From the NCBI RefSeq assembly GCF_008692195.1, contig NZ_RXOM01000063.1:138886-202885 (forward strand): a stretch of 64,000 nucleotides of DNA, written 5' to 3'. The translations under genes were made by a program, and so were the position numbers. The notes below the pieces were generated by a model. The model ran no database searches. It was not told where the DNA came from and saw nothing but the letters and a program-made list of their open reading frames with translations. Below, piece after piece: positions 56,910-64,000 of this stretch (positions are counted from its first letter, which is position 1; each line of letters starts with the position of its first letter). Origin of the DNA: Salegentibacter sp. R32. Lineage in GTDB: Bacteria; Bacteroidota; Bacteroidia; Flavobacteriales; Flavobacteriaceae.

Positions 56910-56937
56910 TAAAAAAGCCCGGGACTCCTCCCGGGCT
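56910..56937 (-). terminator. terminator of the subtilisin-like protease gene
   Basis: AGCCCGGGA and TCCCGGGCT arms around a four-base loop; the minus strand continues into TTTTTT. Confidence 0.88.
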
Positions 56938-56960
56938 AACCCCAATGAAAAAATGAATGC

Positions 56961-59900
56961 TTATTGCTTAATAAATTTCTTGACAATATCTTTTTGTCCG
57001 TCATTTAACTTAAGCATATAAACACCGCTTGATAAGCCATAAACATTAATTGCATTACCAGAAGATAAATCTCCCTGTAATACTTTTTTACCCATCATAT
57101 CAAATACTTGATAAGTAGTTTCTCTTGCATCATTCATTTCTACATTCAACCTACTTCCGGTTACCGGATTTGGGTATAAACTCGCTTCAAAAGAAGCTGT
57201 TGCATTGCCCAACTGCTCTCCTGCTGCATTACCCGCAGCAAATGAGGTAACAGATTGGCCAATATTTACTGTATAATCTTCTACTTCTCCATAAGAAAAG
57301 CTTTCACAAGCTGATGGAGCACTATCATATTTCATAGAAACACGCATTCTCGTAGTTCCTGCTGAAGCGGAAGTGGGTACGGTAAAGCTAGCACTTAAAT
57401 TATTACTGCTACTGCTTGAACCACTCACTACTAATTCGCTAGATTCAAAAGTTCCGTTTTTATTGTAATCTACCCAAATTCTCCAATATTCGGTATAGCT
57501 TGAACTTGCAAAACCAGCACTAAAATTAATCGTGTTAGAGCCGTAAGGTAAATTTGCTACTTTATTGGTGTAATCTGCATAACCGCCATCATCTCCTGTA
57601 GAATTACTCATCCCGTTTAAGGCAACATTATCTATCCATTCGTAAGAAGAATCATTTCCTTGACTTGAGCAATAAGAAACTGAAGAGCTTGCATTATTAA
57701 TAGTAATCATGTAATCTTCTACTTCTCCATAAGAAAAACTTTCACAAGAAGTAGGAACACCATTATACTTCATAGAAACACGCATTCTTGTACTTCCTTC
57801 TATTGCTGAAGCGGGTACAGTAAAACTGCCACTAACGGGTGAAGTTTGTGTAGCGGTTTGCGTAAACACTTGCTCGCCTGCATCAGTAAAATCACCATTT
57901 TGATTATAATCAACCCAAACTGAATATCCTTCACTATACTCGGTCCCCGTCCAAGTTGGAGTAATGGTAATTGTTGCTGAAGCGTTTTTGTCTAAACCGG
58001 TACTTAGGTTGGTAAAATCTGAATATCCGTTTCCTGCTCCTGAGCTATTATCGATAGTTCCTATTTGAACTCTACTTATGTACTCGTCGTCTACATTATT
58101 TCCTTGTGAAGCGCAATAACTTAATTGCGTATTGGTAGTAGTAAAGCTTTCTGTTGAAGAATAGTTTGAAGTTGAAGTATCACATTTACTTCTTACTTGA
58201 ACTTCATAGGTAGTTTCCAAAGTTAAACCAGTAAGGTTAATAGAAGTTCCTGAAGTACTTTGTACTACCCAAGAAGAAGCCCCGCTTTCTCGATAACGGA
58301 CTTCATAAGTTGCTCCTGTCACCTCATCGTAATTCACAATAGCCGAAGTAGGTCCAATACTGGAAACACTCAAGTTTGTTGGCGTTGTAGTTTCGCAAAC
58401 TGTGGGTTCTTGAGTAATTCCGGTAATAATTAAACTAAAATTTTGACTTCCACTACTCAAAGATCCTTTATGAGAAACCGTAATAGTATATGTTCCCGAA
58501 GCATTGTTCACATTTATCCTTTCATAAGGATCTACCGTATTATCCCCTATCCCGTTAGAAGTGATGGAAGTTAATCGGTAAGGTAAATAAGTAGTACCGC
58601 TTTTTGTTACCCTAATGTCTAAATCGTTAACCAACCTTGGTGTAGAAGAGTTGGTTTGTGTTGTTGCCGTGCCCGGTAAATCTGTCCATGAAACAGAAGC
58701 GATTAAATCTTCTATTCCGTTTGCATTTACCGTAATTTCGTAAGTTTCACCACTGTTAAGCACTAATTCTTCTATTTTAGCTGAAGAGCCTTCCTCGGTA
58801 ATCGCTTCAGCAGCACGTTTTGCATTTAAAAGTCCCCAACCATATACTGCATCAGGTCCGGAGGGTCCGGTATCGTCTGCGGTATGCAAGGCTAGTCCTT
58901 TTAGGGTAGAAGCACGCATAAAACTTCCGTTTAGGTTATTATAATGTTGTTGAAGCAACAACAATGTTCCGGTGACATTAGGAGAAGCCATTGATGTTCC
59001 GCTAATAGTCCCGTAAGCAGAGTCACTAGAATCGTAAGTTGAAGTTACCGAAGTCCCGTTGCCGGTAATATCAGGTTTAATACGTAAATCATCGGTAGGT
59101 CCTTCACTACTGGAACTATTAATACTTACACTTACTAAATTCCCATTTGAATCTATATTGGCATCTTGTACGTTGGCTACTACTAAATTATTTTTAGAAG
59201 TGGCATGTCCCGTAAGCTTATCGTAAGAAGAATTACCGTTTAAAGGAGAACCATTATAACTATTATTATTACCATCATTCCCTGCAGCTGTAACCATCAA
59301 GTAATAAGGAGCATTATACATGAGTTCATCCCAATCTCTTGATTCGTCAATATAAGCTCCAAAATAGTAGTCTGGAACTAAATCAGAACGATAACCATAA
59401 CTATGGTTAGAAAGTAACATTCCATTCGCTGCTGCTGAAGTAGCTTCAGCCACATCATTATTCCACATATATCCTCGAACTCTAGACTGAGGAGCCATTC
59501 CCTTTGCATTTGCTTGAACTCCAGAAGCGGCAATAGTTCCGGTAACGTGAGCCGCATGGTAATTAAGCTGCGTTCCTCCTTCAGAAGAAGCATCTTCAAC
59601 GGTTACACGATTATTTCCACCTGCCCCATCATACTCTTGATGGGAAACCCTTGCGTGACCACCATCCCATATATAAGCAACCATGTTTTGTCCATCAATA
59701 TTTAGCCCAAGTCCGCCTCCGGAATTTAAATAATTAGCACGGGTAGATTTTGCCGCATTTACATTAAAGGTTCGGTAATAAATCGGACTTCCGTCCTCTG
59801 CGATGTATTGGAGTTCTGCTACTCCTCCATCTGGAAGTACAATTCTTTTTTTAAGCCCTCGTTGGGTGGCCAATACGTTAAGTTCTTCTTGTTGAAGTTT

Positions 59901-60062
59901 GTTTTTGGTGACAAAACGTTCTTGAAGCGTGCTTAATTTTTGTTGGTTATACTTACTTGTTATTGTTTGTTGTTGACTATCGGTTTGTGAAAAAACAAAA
60001 CCAGCTGTTAGAAAAAGAGAATAAAAGAGTATTCTCTTTTTATCGAAATAATTTTTAATCAT
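56961..60062 (-). CDS. secreted subtilisin-like serine protease (S8) with T9SS type A sorting domain
   Basis: A 1033-residue secreted protease. After the signal peptide (ends GFVFSQ) comes an S8 domain with the triad D133 (YIWDGGHARVSHQE), H172 (NYHAAHVTGT) and S357 (ISGTSMASPN), plus oxyanion N262 (TAAGND). A C-terminal P-domain-like beta region (to about 560) is followed by a fibronectin type III domain (LSVSSIGPTSAIVNYDEV). Two copies of a GEVEDY-type domain come next (FSYGEVEDYMITI and FSYGEVEDYTVNI). The final 75 residues (SLYPNPVTGSRLNVEMNDA to IVKKFIKQ) are a type A sorting domain for export by the type IX system. Likely an extracellular protein-degrading enzyme. It ends at its own terminator. 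Confidence 0.94.
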   Translation of the reverse strand: MIKNYFDKKRILFYSLFLTAGFVFSQTDSQQQTITSKYNQQKLSTLQERFVTKNKLQQEELNVLATQRGLKKRIVLPDGGVAELQYIAEDGSPIYYRTFNVNAAKSTRANYLNSGGGLGLNIDGQNMVAYIWDGGHARVSHQEYDGAGGNNRVTVEDASSEGGTQLNYHAAHVTGTIAASGVQANAKGMAPQSRVRGYMWNNDVAEATSAAANGMLLSNHSYGYRSDLVPDYYFGAYIDESRDWDELMYNAPYYLMVTAAGNDGNNNSYNGSPLNGNSSYDKLTGHATSKNNLVVANVQDANIDSNGNLVSVSINSSSSEGPTDDLRIKPDITGNGTSVTSTYDSSDSAYGTISGTSMASPNVTGTLLLLQQHYNNLNGSFMRASTLKGLALHTADDTGPSGPDAVYGWGLLNAKRAAEAITEEGSSAKIEELVLNSGETYEITVNANGIEDLIASVSWTDLPGTATTQTNSSTPRLVNDLDIRVTKSGTTYLPYRLTSITSNGIGDNTVDPYERINVNNASGTYTITVSHKGSLSSGSQNFSLIITGITQEPTVCETTTPTNLSVSSIGPTSAIVNYDEVTGATYEVRYRESGASSWVVQSTSGTSINLTGLTLETTYEVQVRSKCDTSTSNYSSTESFTTTNTQLSYCASQGNNVDDEYISRVQIGTIDNSSGAGNGYSDFTNLSTGLDKNASATITITPTWTGTEYSEGYSVWVDYNQNGDFTDAGEQVFTQTATQTSPVSGSFTVPASAIEGSTRMRVSMKYNGVPTSCESFSYGEVEDYMITINNASSSVSYCSSQGNDSSYEWIDNVALNGMSNSTGDDGGYADYTNKVANLPYGSNTINFSAGFASSSYTEYWRIWVDYNKNGTFESSELVVSGSSSSSNNLSASFTVPTSASAGTTRMRVSMKYDSAPSACESFSYGEVEDYTVNIGQSVTSFAAGNAAGEQLGNATASFEASLYPNPVTGSRLNVEMNDARETTYQVFDMMGKKVLQGDLSSGNAINVYGLSSGVYMLKLNDGQKDIVKKFIKQ

Positions 60063-60499
60063 CGAAAAAAAGTTTTAGAATTTAAAATTGGTTTAAATTA
60101 GGATGTAAAACCCCCTAGAAAGATTTTATATCGAAATAAGTAAAGGCAACTAATGCCAATAAAAGCGGTGTTGTAAATTAGTGGGGGATGACAGCGAAGC
60201 TAAATTAGAAATATTGCAACACCTAAAAATATAAGAAAGAAAGTGAAAATTATAAAACTGTAGAATTTTTTTGGTTATTTTTAAACTTGACAGTTTTGGT
60301 GGTTGTTTAACATTACGCTTTTCATCTTTAATGAAATCGTAAATATTTCTATAAATTAATATCATAATAGGTAATTTTATTTCAGAATAATATGTTTTAT
60401 ATAATTTTTATCTAAATAATAGAATATAATCGACAAAAGCAAGGTTTTTATCGACTAAGTGATTTTTTTCCAGCGAAATATGTAAAATTTAACATTTTC
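60063..60499. other. 437-bp intergenic region between divergent genes
   Basis: Very AT-rich. It must hold the promoters of the S8 protease (-) and the ABC gene (+), though I see no exact TAnnTTTG box in a good position. The clearest element is the iteron pair at 60427-60458. A weak minus-strand frame at 60150-60365 has no protein-like character. Confidence 0.5.
60427..60458. promoter_or_regulatory. second copy of the 21-bp-phased TTATCGACTAA iteron
   Basis: TAATCGACAAA (60427) and TTATCGACTAA (60448) are spaced 21 bp at the CG. The second is identical over 11 bp to the copy at 52462-52472, upstream of the other T9SS gene. Confidence 0.5.
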
Positions 60500-62185
60500 A
60501 TGAACCCATCTCTTCTTCATATAAAAAACATATCACTCGGTTTCCATACCGAAAACGGTTTTAGAGAAACTCTAAAGAATATTGATTTTCAATTATTTAA
60601 AAACGAAATTTTAGGAATCGTAGGGGAATCTGGTTCAGGAAAATCATTAACCAGTTTAGCAATTTTGGGGTTACTGCCTCATTCAGCAAAAATTACTGAA
60701 GGAAAAATTGAATTTGAGGGGAAAGATATTACTAGACTTACTTCAAAAGAATTCAGGAAAATTAGAGGTAAAAAAATCTCCATGATTTTTCAGGAACCTA
60801 TGAGTTCACTCAACCCTTCTATGAAATGTGGCCCACAGGTTACCGAAATTTTATTGGAACACACTCAACTTTCTAAAAAAGAAGCTAAAGCGGAAACCCT
60901 TCGGTTATTTGAAAAAGTAAAACTCCCAAGACCGGAAAGTATTTACGATGTTTATCCGCACCAAATTAGTGGCGGACAAAAACAGCGGGTAATGATCGCT
61001 ATGGCAATTGCTTGTAAACCTAAAATCCTGATTGCCGATGAGCCTACTACCGCGCTTGATGTAACGGTACAAAAAGAAATTTTGTTATTACTAAAATCAC
61101 TTCAAGAGGAAACAGAGATGAGCATTATCTTTATTTCGCACGATTTGGCTTTGGTCTCAGAAATTTCAGACCGGGTGGTTGTGATGTACCAAGGAGAGAT
61201 TGTCGAACAAAATTCGGCTTCAGCATTATTTCTTCACCCCCAAGAAACCTATACCAAAGCACTTTTGGCCTCTAAACCTTCTACTACTGAACGCTTAAAA
61301 AAGCTTCCTACAGTGAAAAACTTTTTAGAAAATACAATTTCTAAAGAAGTAGAAACGAAAACCGGACGGGAAGAGCGACATCAGGAAATTTACGGAAAAG
61401 AACCTTTATTGGAAGTTGTAAATGTAGAAAAGGAATTTATAAGCAATCCTGGATTATTTCAGCAAAAAACATCGGTAAAAGCGGTAAACGATGTGAGTTT
61501 CAAAATTTATGAAAGGGAAACTTTAGGTTTGGTAGGTGAATCGGGATGCGGAAAATCGACCTTGGGAAATGTAATTCTTCAACTCGATAAAGCCACTGCC
61601 GGAAAAGTTTTTTATAACGGAAGGGACATTACGAAAATCTCGAAAACTGAATTGAGAAAACTTCGGAAAGAAATTCAGTTGATTTTTCAGGATCCGTTTT
61701 CATCTTTAAATCCACGTATACCTGTTGGAAAAGCGATTATGGAGCCCATGGAAGTTCATCACCTTTATAAAAATAATAAAGAAAGAAAAGAGAAAACCTT
61801 AGAATTATTGAACCGGGTTGGACTGGATGAAACCCATTTTAACCGTTATCCGCACGAGTTTAGTGGAGGACAACGCCAACGTATTGGGATTGCAAGAACT
61901 ATTGCCGTAGAACCTAAATTAATTGTTTGCGACGAGTCAGTTTCGGCTTTAGATATTTCAGTACAAGCTCAAGTGTTGAACTTATTAAACGAACTGAAAG
62001 AGAATTTTGGGTTTACCTATATTTTTATTTCGCATGACTTGGCAGTCGTTAAATATATGGCCGACCAATTACTAGTGATGAATCAGGGAAAAATTGTTGA
62101 ACAAGGGGATGCTGATATGATCTACACCAATCCAGAAAAAGAATACACCCAAAAGTTAATTGATGCTATTCCTAAAGGGATTTGA
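60500..62185 (+). CDS. fused peptide-type ABC transporter ATP-binding protein (two ATPase domains)
   Basis: A 561-residue tandem ABC ATPase equivalent to DppD-DppF / YejF. The first domain has Walker [12 protein letters not shown], signature QISGGQKQR and Walker [13 protein letters not shown]. The second has [19 protein letters not shown] and [12 protein letters not shown]. Both domains end in the oligopeptide-family C-terminal motif ([13 protein letters not shown] and [12 protein letters not shown]). It should power uptake or export of peptides or similar solutes, but no permease or binding protein lies nearby, so partners must be encoded elsewhere. Its 3' end overlaps the convergent SRPBCC gene by 30 bp. 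Confidence 0.93.
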   Translation: MNPSLLHIKNISLGFHTENGFRETLKNIDFQLFKNEILGIVGESGSGKSLTSLAILGLLPHSAKITEGKIEFEGKDITRLTSKEFRKIRGKKISMIFQEPMSSLNPSMKCGPQVTEILLEHTQLSKKEAKAETLRLFEKVKLPRPESIYDVYPHQISGGQKQRVMIAMAIACKPKILIADEPTTALDVTVQKEILLLLKSLQEETEMSIIFISHDLALVSEISDRVVVMYQGEIVEQNSASALFLHPQETYTKALLASKPSTTERLKKLPTVKNFLENTISKEVETKTGREERHQEIYGKEPLLEVVNVEKEFISNPGLFQQKTSVKAVNDVSFKIYERETLGLVGESGCGKSTLGNVILQLDKATAGKVFYNGRDITKISKTELRKLRKEIQLIFQDPFSSLNPRIPVGKAIMEPMEVHHLYKNNKERKEKTLELLNRVGLDETHFNRYPHEFSGGQRQRIGIARTIAVEPKLIVCDESVSALDISVQAQVLNLLNELKENFGFTYIFISHDLAVVKYMADQLLVMNQGKIVEQGDADMIYTNPEKEYTQKLIDAIPKGI

Positions 62186-62668
62186 TTTCCAAAACTTTAA
62201 AGATTTTTTCCACTCTCTCGATTCTGCCACTTCTTTAATTACTTGATTTCTTTCTTTTAAAAATCGTTCCATATAATTTTTAAGAAATAAAGTATCTGCT
62301 ATTTTTCCTAAAACGCCGAAAGGAGATTCATAATCAAATTCATCCATCATCAAGGTTTCGTTCTTTGAAATTCTCTTAAATATATGTTTGTGGGAGAATC
62401 TTTTAAAAATTCCTTTTTGCATTTCATCTACAAAAAAATCGGGATAATTTAAGCTTGTAATTTTTGAGGTCAAGTTTTGGTAAACCCCTAAATGTTTAGC
62501 TCGCCAAGTAACTTCTTCTCCTAACTCCAACAAACCTGTTTTCTTTGCTGAAATTACTTTTTCGTTTGTTTTTACGGTGGAAGTAATATGAATATCTAAA
62601 CTTCTTGATAAATCGAAAACTCTTTCTCTTGGAGCTTGAATAGTTGTTTTGACAAGGATAACTGGCAA
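62156..62668 (-). CDS. SRPBCC family protein
   Basis: A 170-residue START-like (SRPBCC) protein. It opens with VKTTIQAPRERVFDLSRSLDIH, the usual first strand and helix. It continues with GEEVTWRAKHLGVYQNLTSKI and FKRISKNETLMMDEFDYESPFGVLGKIAD, and a C-terminal helix (YMERFLKERNQVIKEVAE). Members close to this pattern are often labelled cell-division inhibitor, on thin evidence; the fold binds hydrophobic ligands. The last 30 bp overlap the convergent ABC gene. Confidence 0.85.
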   Translation of the reverse strand: MPVILVKTTIQAPRERVFDLSRSLDIHITSTVKTNEKVISAKKTGLLELGEEVTWRAKHLGVYQNLTSKITSLNYPDFFVDEMQKGIFKRFSHKHIFKRISKNETLMMDEFDYESPFGVLGKIADTLFLKNYMERFLKERNQVIKEVAESREWKKSLKFWKSNPFRNSIN

Positions 62669-62762
62669 CTTCTAATAATTTTAAGGTATATCCAATTTAG
62701 TAATTTAAAATTAATCACTCATATATTTTTTATATACGTATATTCTTTTATATTGATTAGAT

Positions 62763-63629
62763 ATGAAAGAAAAAATAAGCCTCGACGATGTATTATCTAA
62801 CGCACCAGATTTAATCTTGTACGCGGCACCGGTTATGATTAGCTTGGCTCTACTTGAGTTTTACTTTAGTTGGAAGCAGAAGAAAAAGTTATATGAAAAG
62901 AAAGACTTTTTTGCTTCATTGAGCATTGGCTTGGTTTCTGTTTTTCAAAATTTACTGATTAAGTCAATTTTATTTGGGTCGGTGATTTGGTTTTATAATG
63001 TGGTTCCGTGGAGTATTCCCGTTAATTGGTGGACTTCTATTTTATGCTTTTTTGCTCTTGATTTTTGTCGGTATTGGGCGCATCGTATGGGACATGAAAC
63101 GAGTTTGTTTTGGGCCACTCACGTAACACACCATAATTCTGAAAAGTATAACTTATCGACTTCGTTTCGACTTTCTTGGACACAGCAAATTAAAGTGGTG
63201 TTCTTTTTACCCATTAGCTTGATGGGTTTTCATCCGGTGGTTTTTTTTATCTGTCATCAAATTGCGGTTTTATATCAATTCTGGATTCATACGGAATACA
63301 TTAGGAGATTACCTAATTGGATTCGGTTTTTCTTTGTGACGCCTTCTCACCATCGCGTTCATCATGGAAAGAATGCTCATTACCTCGATAAAAATTATGG
63401 TTCCACGTTTATTATTTGGGATAGAATGTTTGGTACTTTTCAGCCGGAAGATGAACAAGCGATCTATGGAATTTTAGATCAGCCGAAGCATTACAATCCG
63501 GTGAAATTGGTATTTCATGTTTGGGGGGATATTTTTAGAAAAATGCGTAAATCTAAAAATCCAATTAAGGCAGCTAAGTTGTTGTTTCAGCCACCTGAGG
63601 CTTTGTATGAAGATAAGAAAGTAGAGTAA
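62763..63629 (+). CDS. sterol desaturase / fatty acid hydroxylase family membrane protein
   Basis: A 288-residue integral membrane di-iron enzyme. The histidine clusters are HRMGH (Hx3H), HVTHH (Hx2HH) and HRVHH (Hx2HH), separated by hydrophobic helices. This family hydroxylates or desaturates lipid substrates; bacterial members act on fatty acids, carotenoids or ether lipids, so the name sterol desaturase does not imply sterols. It follows the divergent SRPBCC gene by 94 bp. Start ATG 62763 gives an N-terminal amphipathic segment before the first helix. All iron ligands are intact. Confidence 0.92.
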   Translation: MKEKISLDDVLSNAPDLILYAAPVMISLALLEFYFSWKQKKKLYEKKDFFASLSIGLVSVFQNLLIKSILFGSVIWFYNVVPWSIPVNWWTSILCFFALDFCRYWAHRMGHETSLFWATHVTHHNSEKYNLSTSFRLSWTQQIKVVFFLPISLMGFHPVVFFICHQIAVLYQFWIHTEYIRRLPNWIRFFFVTPSHHRVHHGKNAHYLDKNYGSTFIIWDRMFGTFQPEDEQAIYGILDQPKHYNPVKLVFHVWGDIFRKMRKSKNPIKAAKLLFQPPEALYEDKKVE

Positions 63630-64000
63630 GTTTTTATTCTGAAAAATTTGCATTAAGAAGACAGTTTTCTCTACGTGAATCCTTGACAGAGTAAAGTAAA
63701 TTCTCAATCTACGCTTCTATTTTAATTCTGAAAAGTGGGTGATGTGATGCTGAAATAAATTCAGCATGAAGTATTATTAAATTGGTCATTCCTGCAAATG
63801 CTTAGCAAACCTTATAGTTATTTTACCTTTAAAAATCATACCTACGAGGTCGGAAACAAGCCCGCCTGCCGGACTCTTAGGTTTGTAAAATGATTTTGAA
63901 TTAATTTTCCAAAAGAAAAGGATGGGTGAACTTTCCTGCCGGCTAGAATTTGAGTTCTATTGCCCGTATTAGTCCCATCCTCAACTTTTGGCGCGTCTCA
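63630..64000. other. 371-bp terminal stretch without a supported gene
   Basis: AT-rich to 63840, then a slightly GC-richer part. I see no reading frame with protein-like character, no RNA gene and no clear terminator hairpin. Confidence 0.45.

Noticed and set aside
60150..60365. A 71-residue minus-strand open frame upstream of the protease gene.
   Set aside because: No protein-like composition, very AT-rich, and it occupies the expected promoter region.
63474..63707. A 77-residue minus-strand frame overlapping the sterol-desaturase-family gene.
   Set aside because: It is mostly antisense to a well-supported gene.

Overview
The window is about 64 kb of AT-rich chromosome from a member of the Bacteroidota, almost certainly the family Flavobacteriaceae. 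The evidence is the gene content: DUF4270 and DUF5689 lipoproteins, TonB-dependent receptors with an N-terminal carboxypeptidase-like domain, type IX secretion (T9SS) type A and B sorting domains, a separate atpD-atpC pair, and a glgA/panC/panD/radA neighbourhood. Many genes also have Bacteroidota-type promoters (TTG, 18-21 nt, TAnnTTTG). A marine genus is plausible, but I cannot name one from the sequence alone.

Layout. 1-3.4 kb: end of a C-terminal processing protease, two small membrane proteins, a DUF3109 protein and a dNTP triphosphohydrolase. 3.5-17.5 kb: housekeeping genes, namely atpC/atpD, glmS with a DUF4270 lipoprotein and a short glycogen-synthase-like protein, panC/panD, a flippase-like membrane protein, an esterase, radA, an M23 lipoprotein, an OmpA-like lipoprotein and exonuclease III.

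17.6-32.0 kb: a complete type II-C CRISPR-Cas locus. It holds a leftward tracrRNA gene, cas9 (1420 aa), cas1, cas2 and an array that I counted by hand at 98 repeats of 46 nt with 97 spacers. cas1 and cas2 are separated by a cassette made of a GIY-YIG endonuclease gene and tandem ~106-bp palindromic repeats. The anti-repeat fixes crRNA transcription as leftward, opposite to cas9-cas1-cas2. A promoter-like TTG-N19-TAnnTTTA element lies in every repeat, before the tracrRNA and before cas9. The tracrRNA promoter is itself a degenerate repeat. This locus is the most interesting part of the window.

32.0-45 kb: a 0.5-kb stretch without a recognisable gene, a 1136-aa outer-membrane protein, a secreted endonuclease/phosphatase-fold protein divergent from a TonB receptor plus DUF5689 lipoprotein, the GTPase HflX, a zinc alcohol dehydrogenase and a short-chain dehydrogenase. 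45-50.7 kb: a glycerol catabolic operon (glpD, glpK, glpF and an envelope protein) divergent from a DeoR/GlpR-type regulator. 50.7-64 kb: a trehalase-family lipoprotein, two large T9SS-secreted proteins (one adhesin-like, one a subtilisin-like protease), a fused peptide-type ABC ATPase, a SRPBCC protein and a fatty-acid-hydroxylase/sterol-desaturase-family membrane protein. A 21-bp-phased TTATCGA iteron is found near both T9SS genes. No rRNA or tRNA gene and no recognisable transposase was seen.
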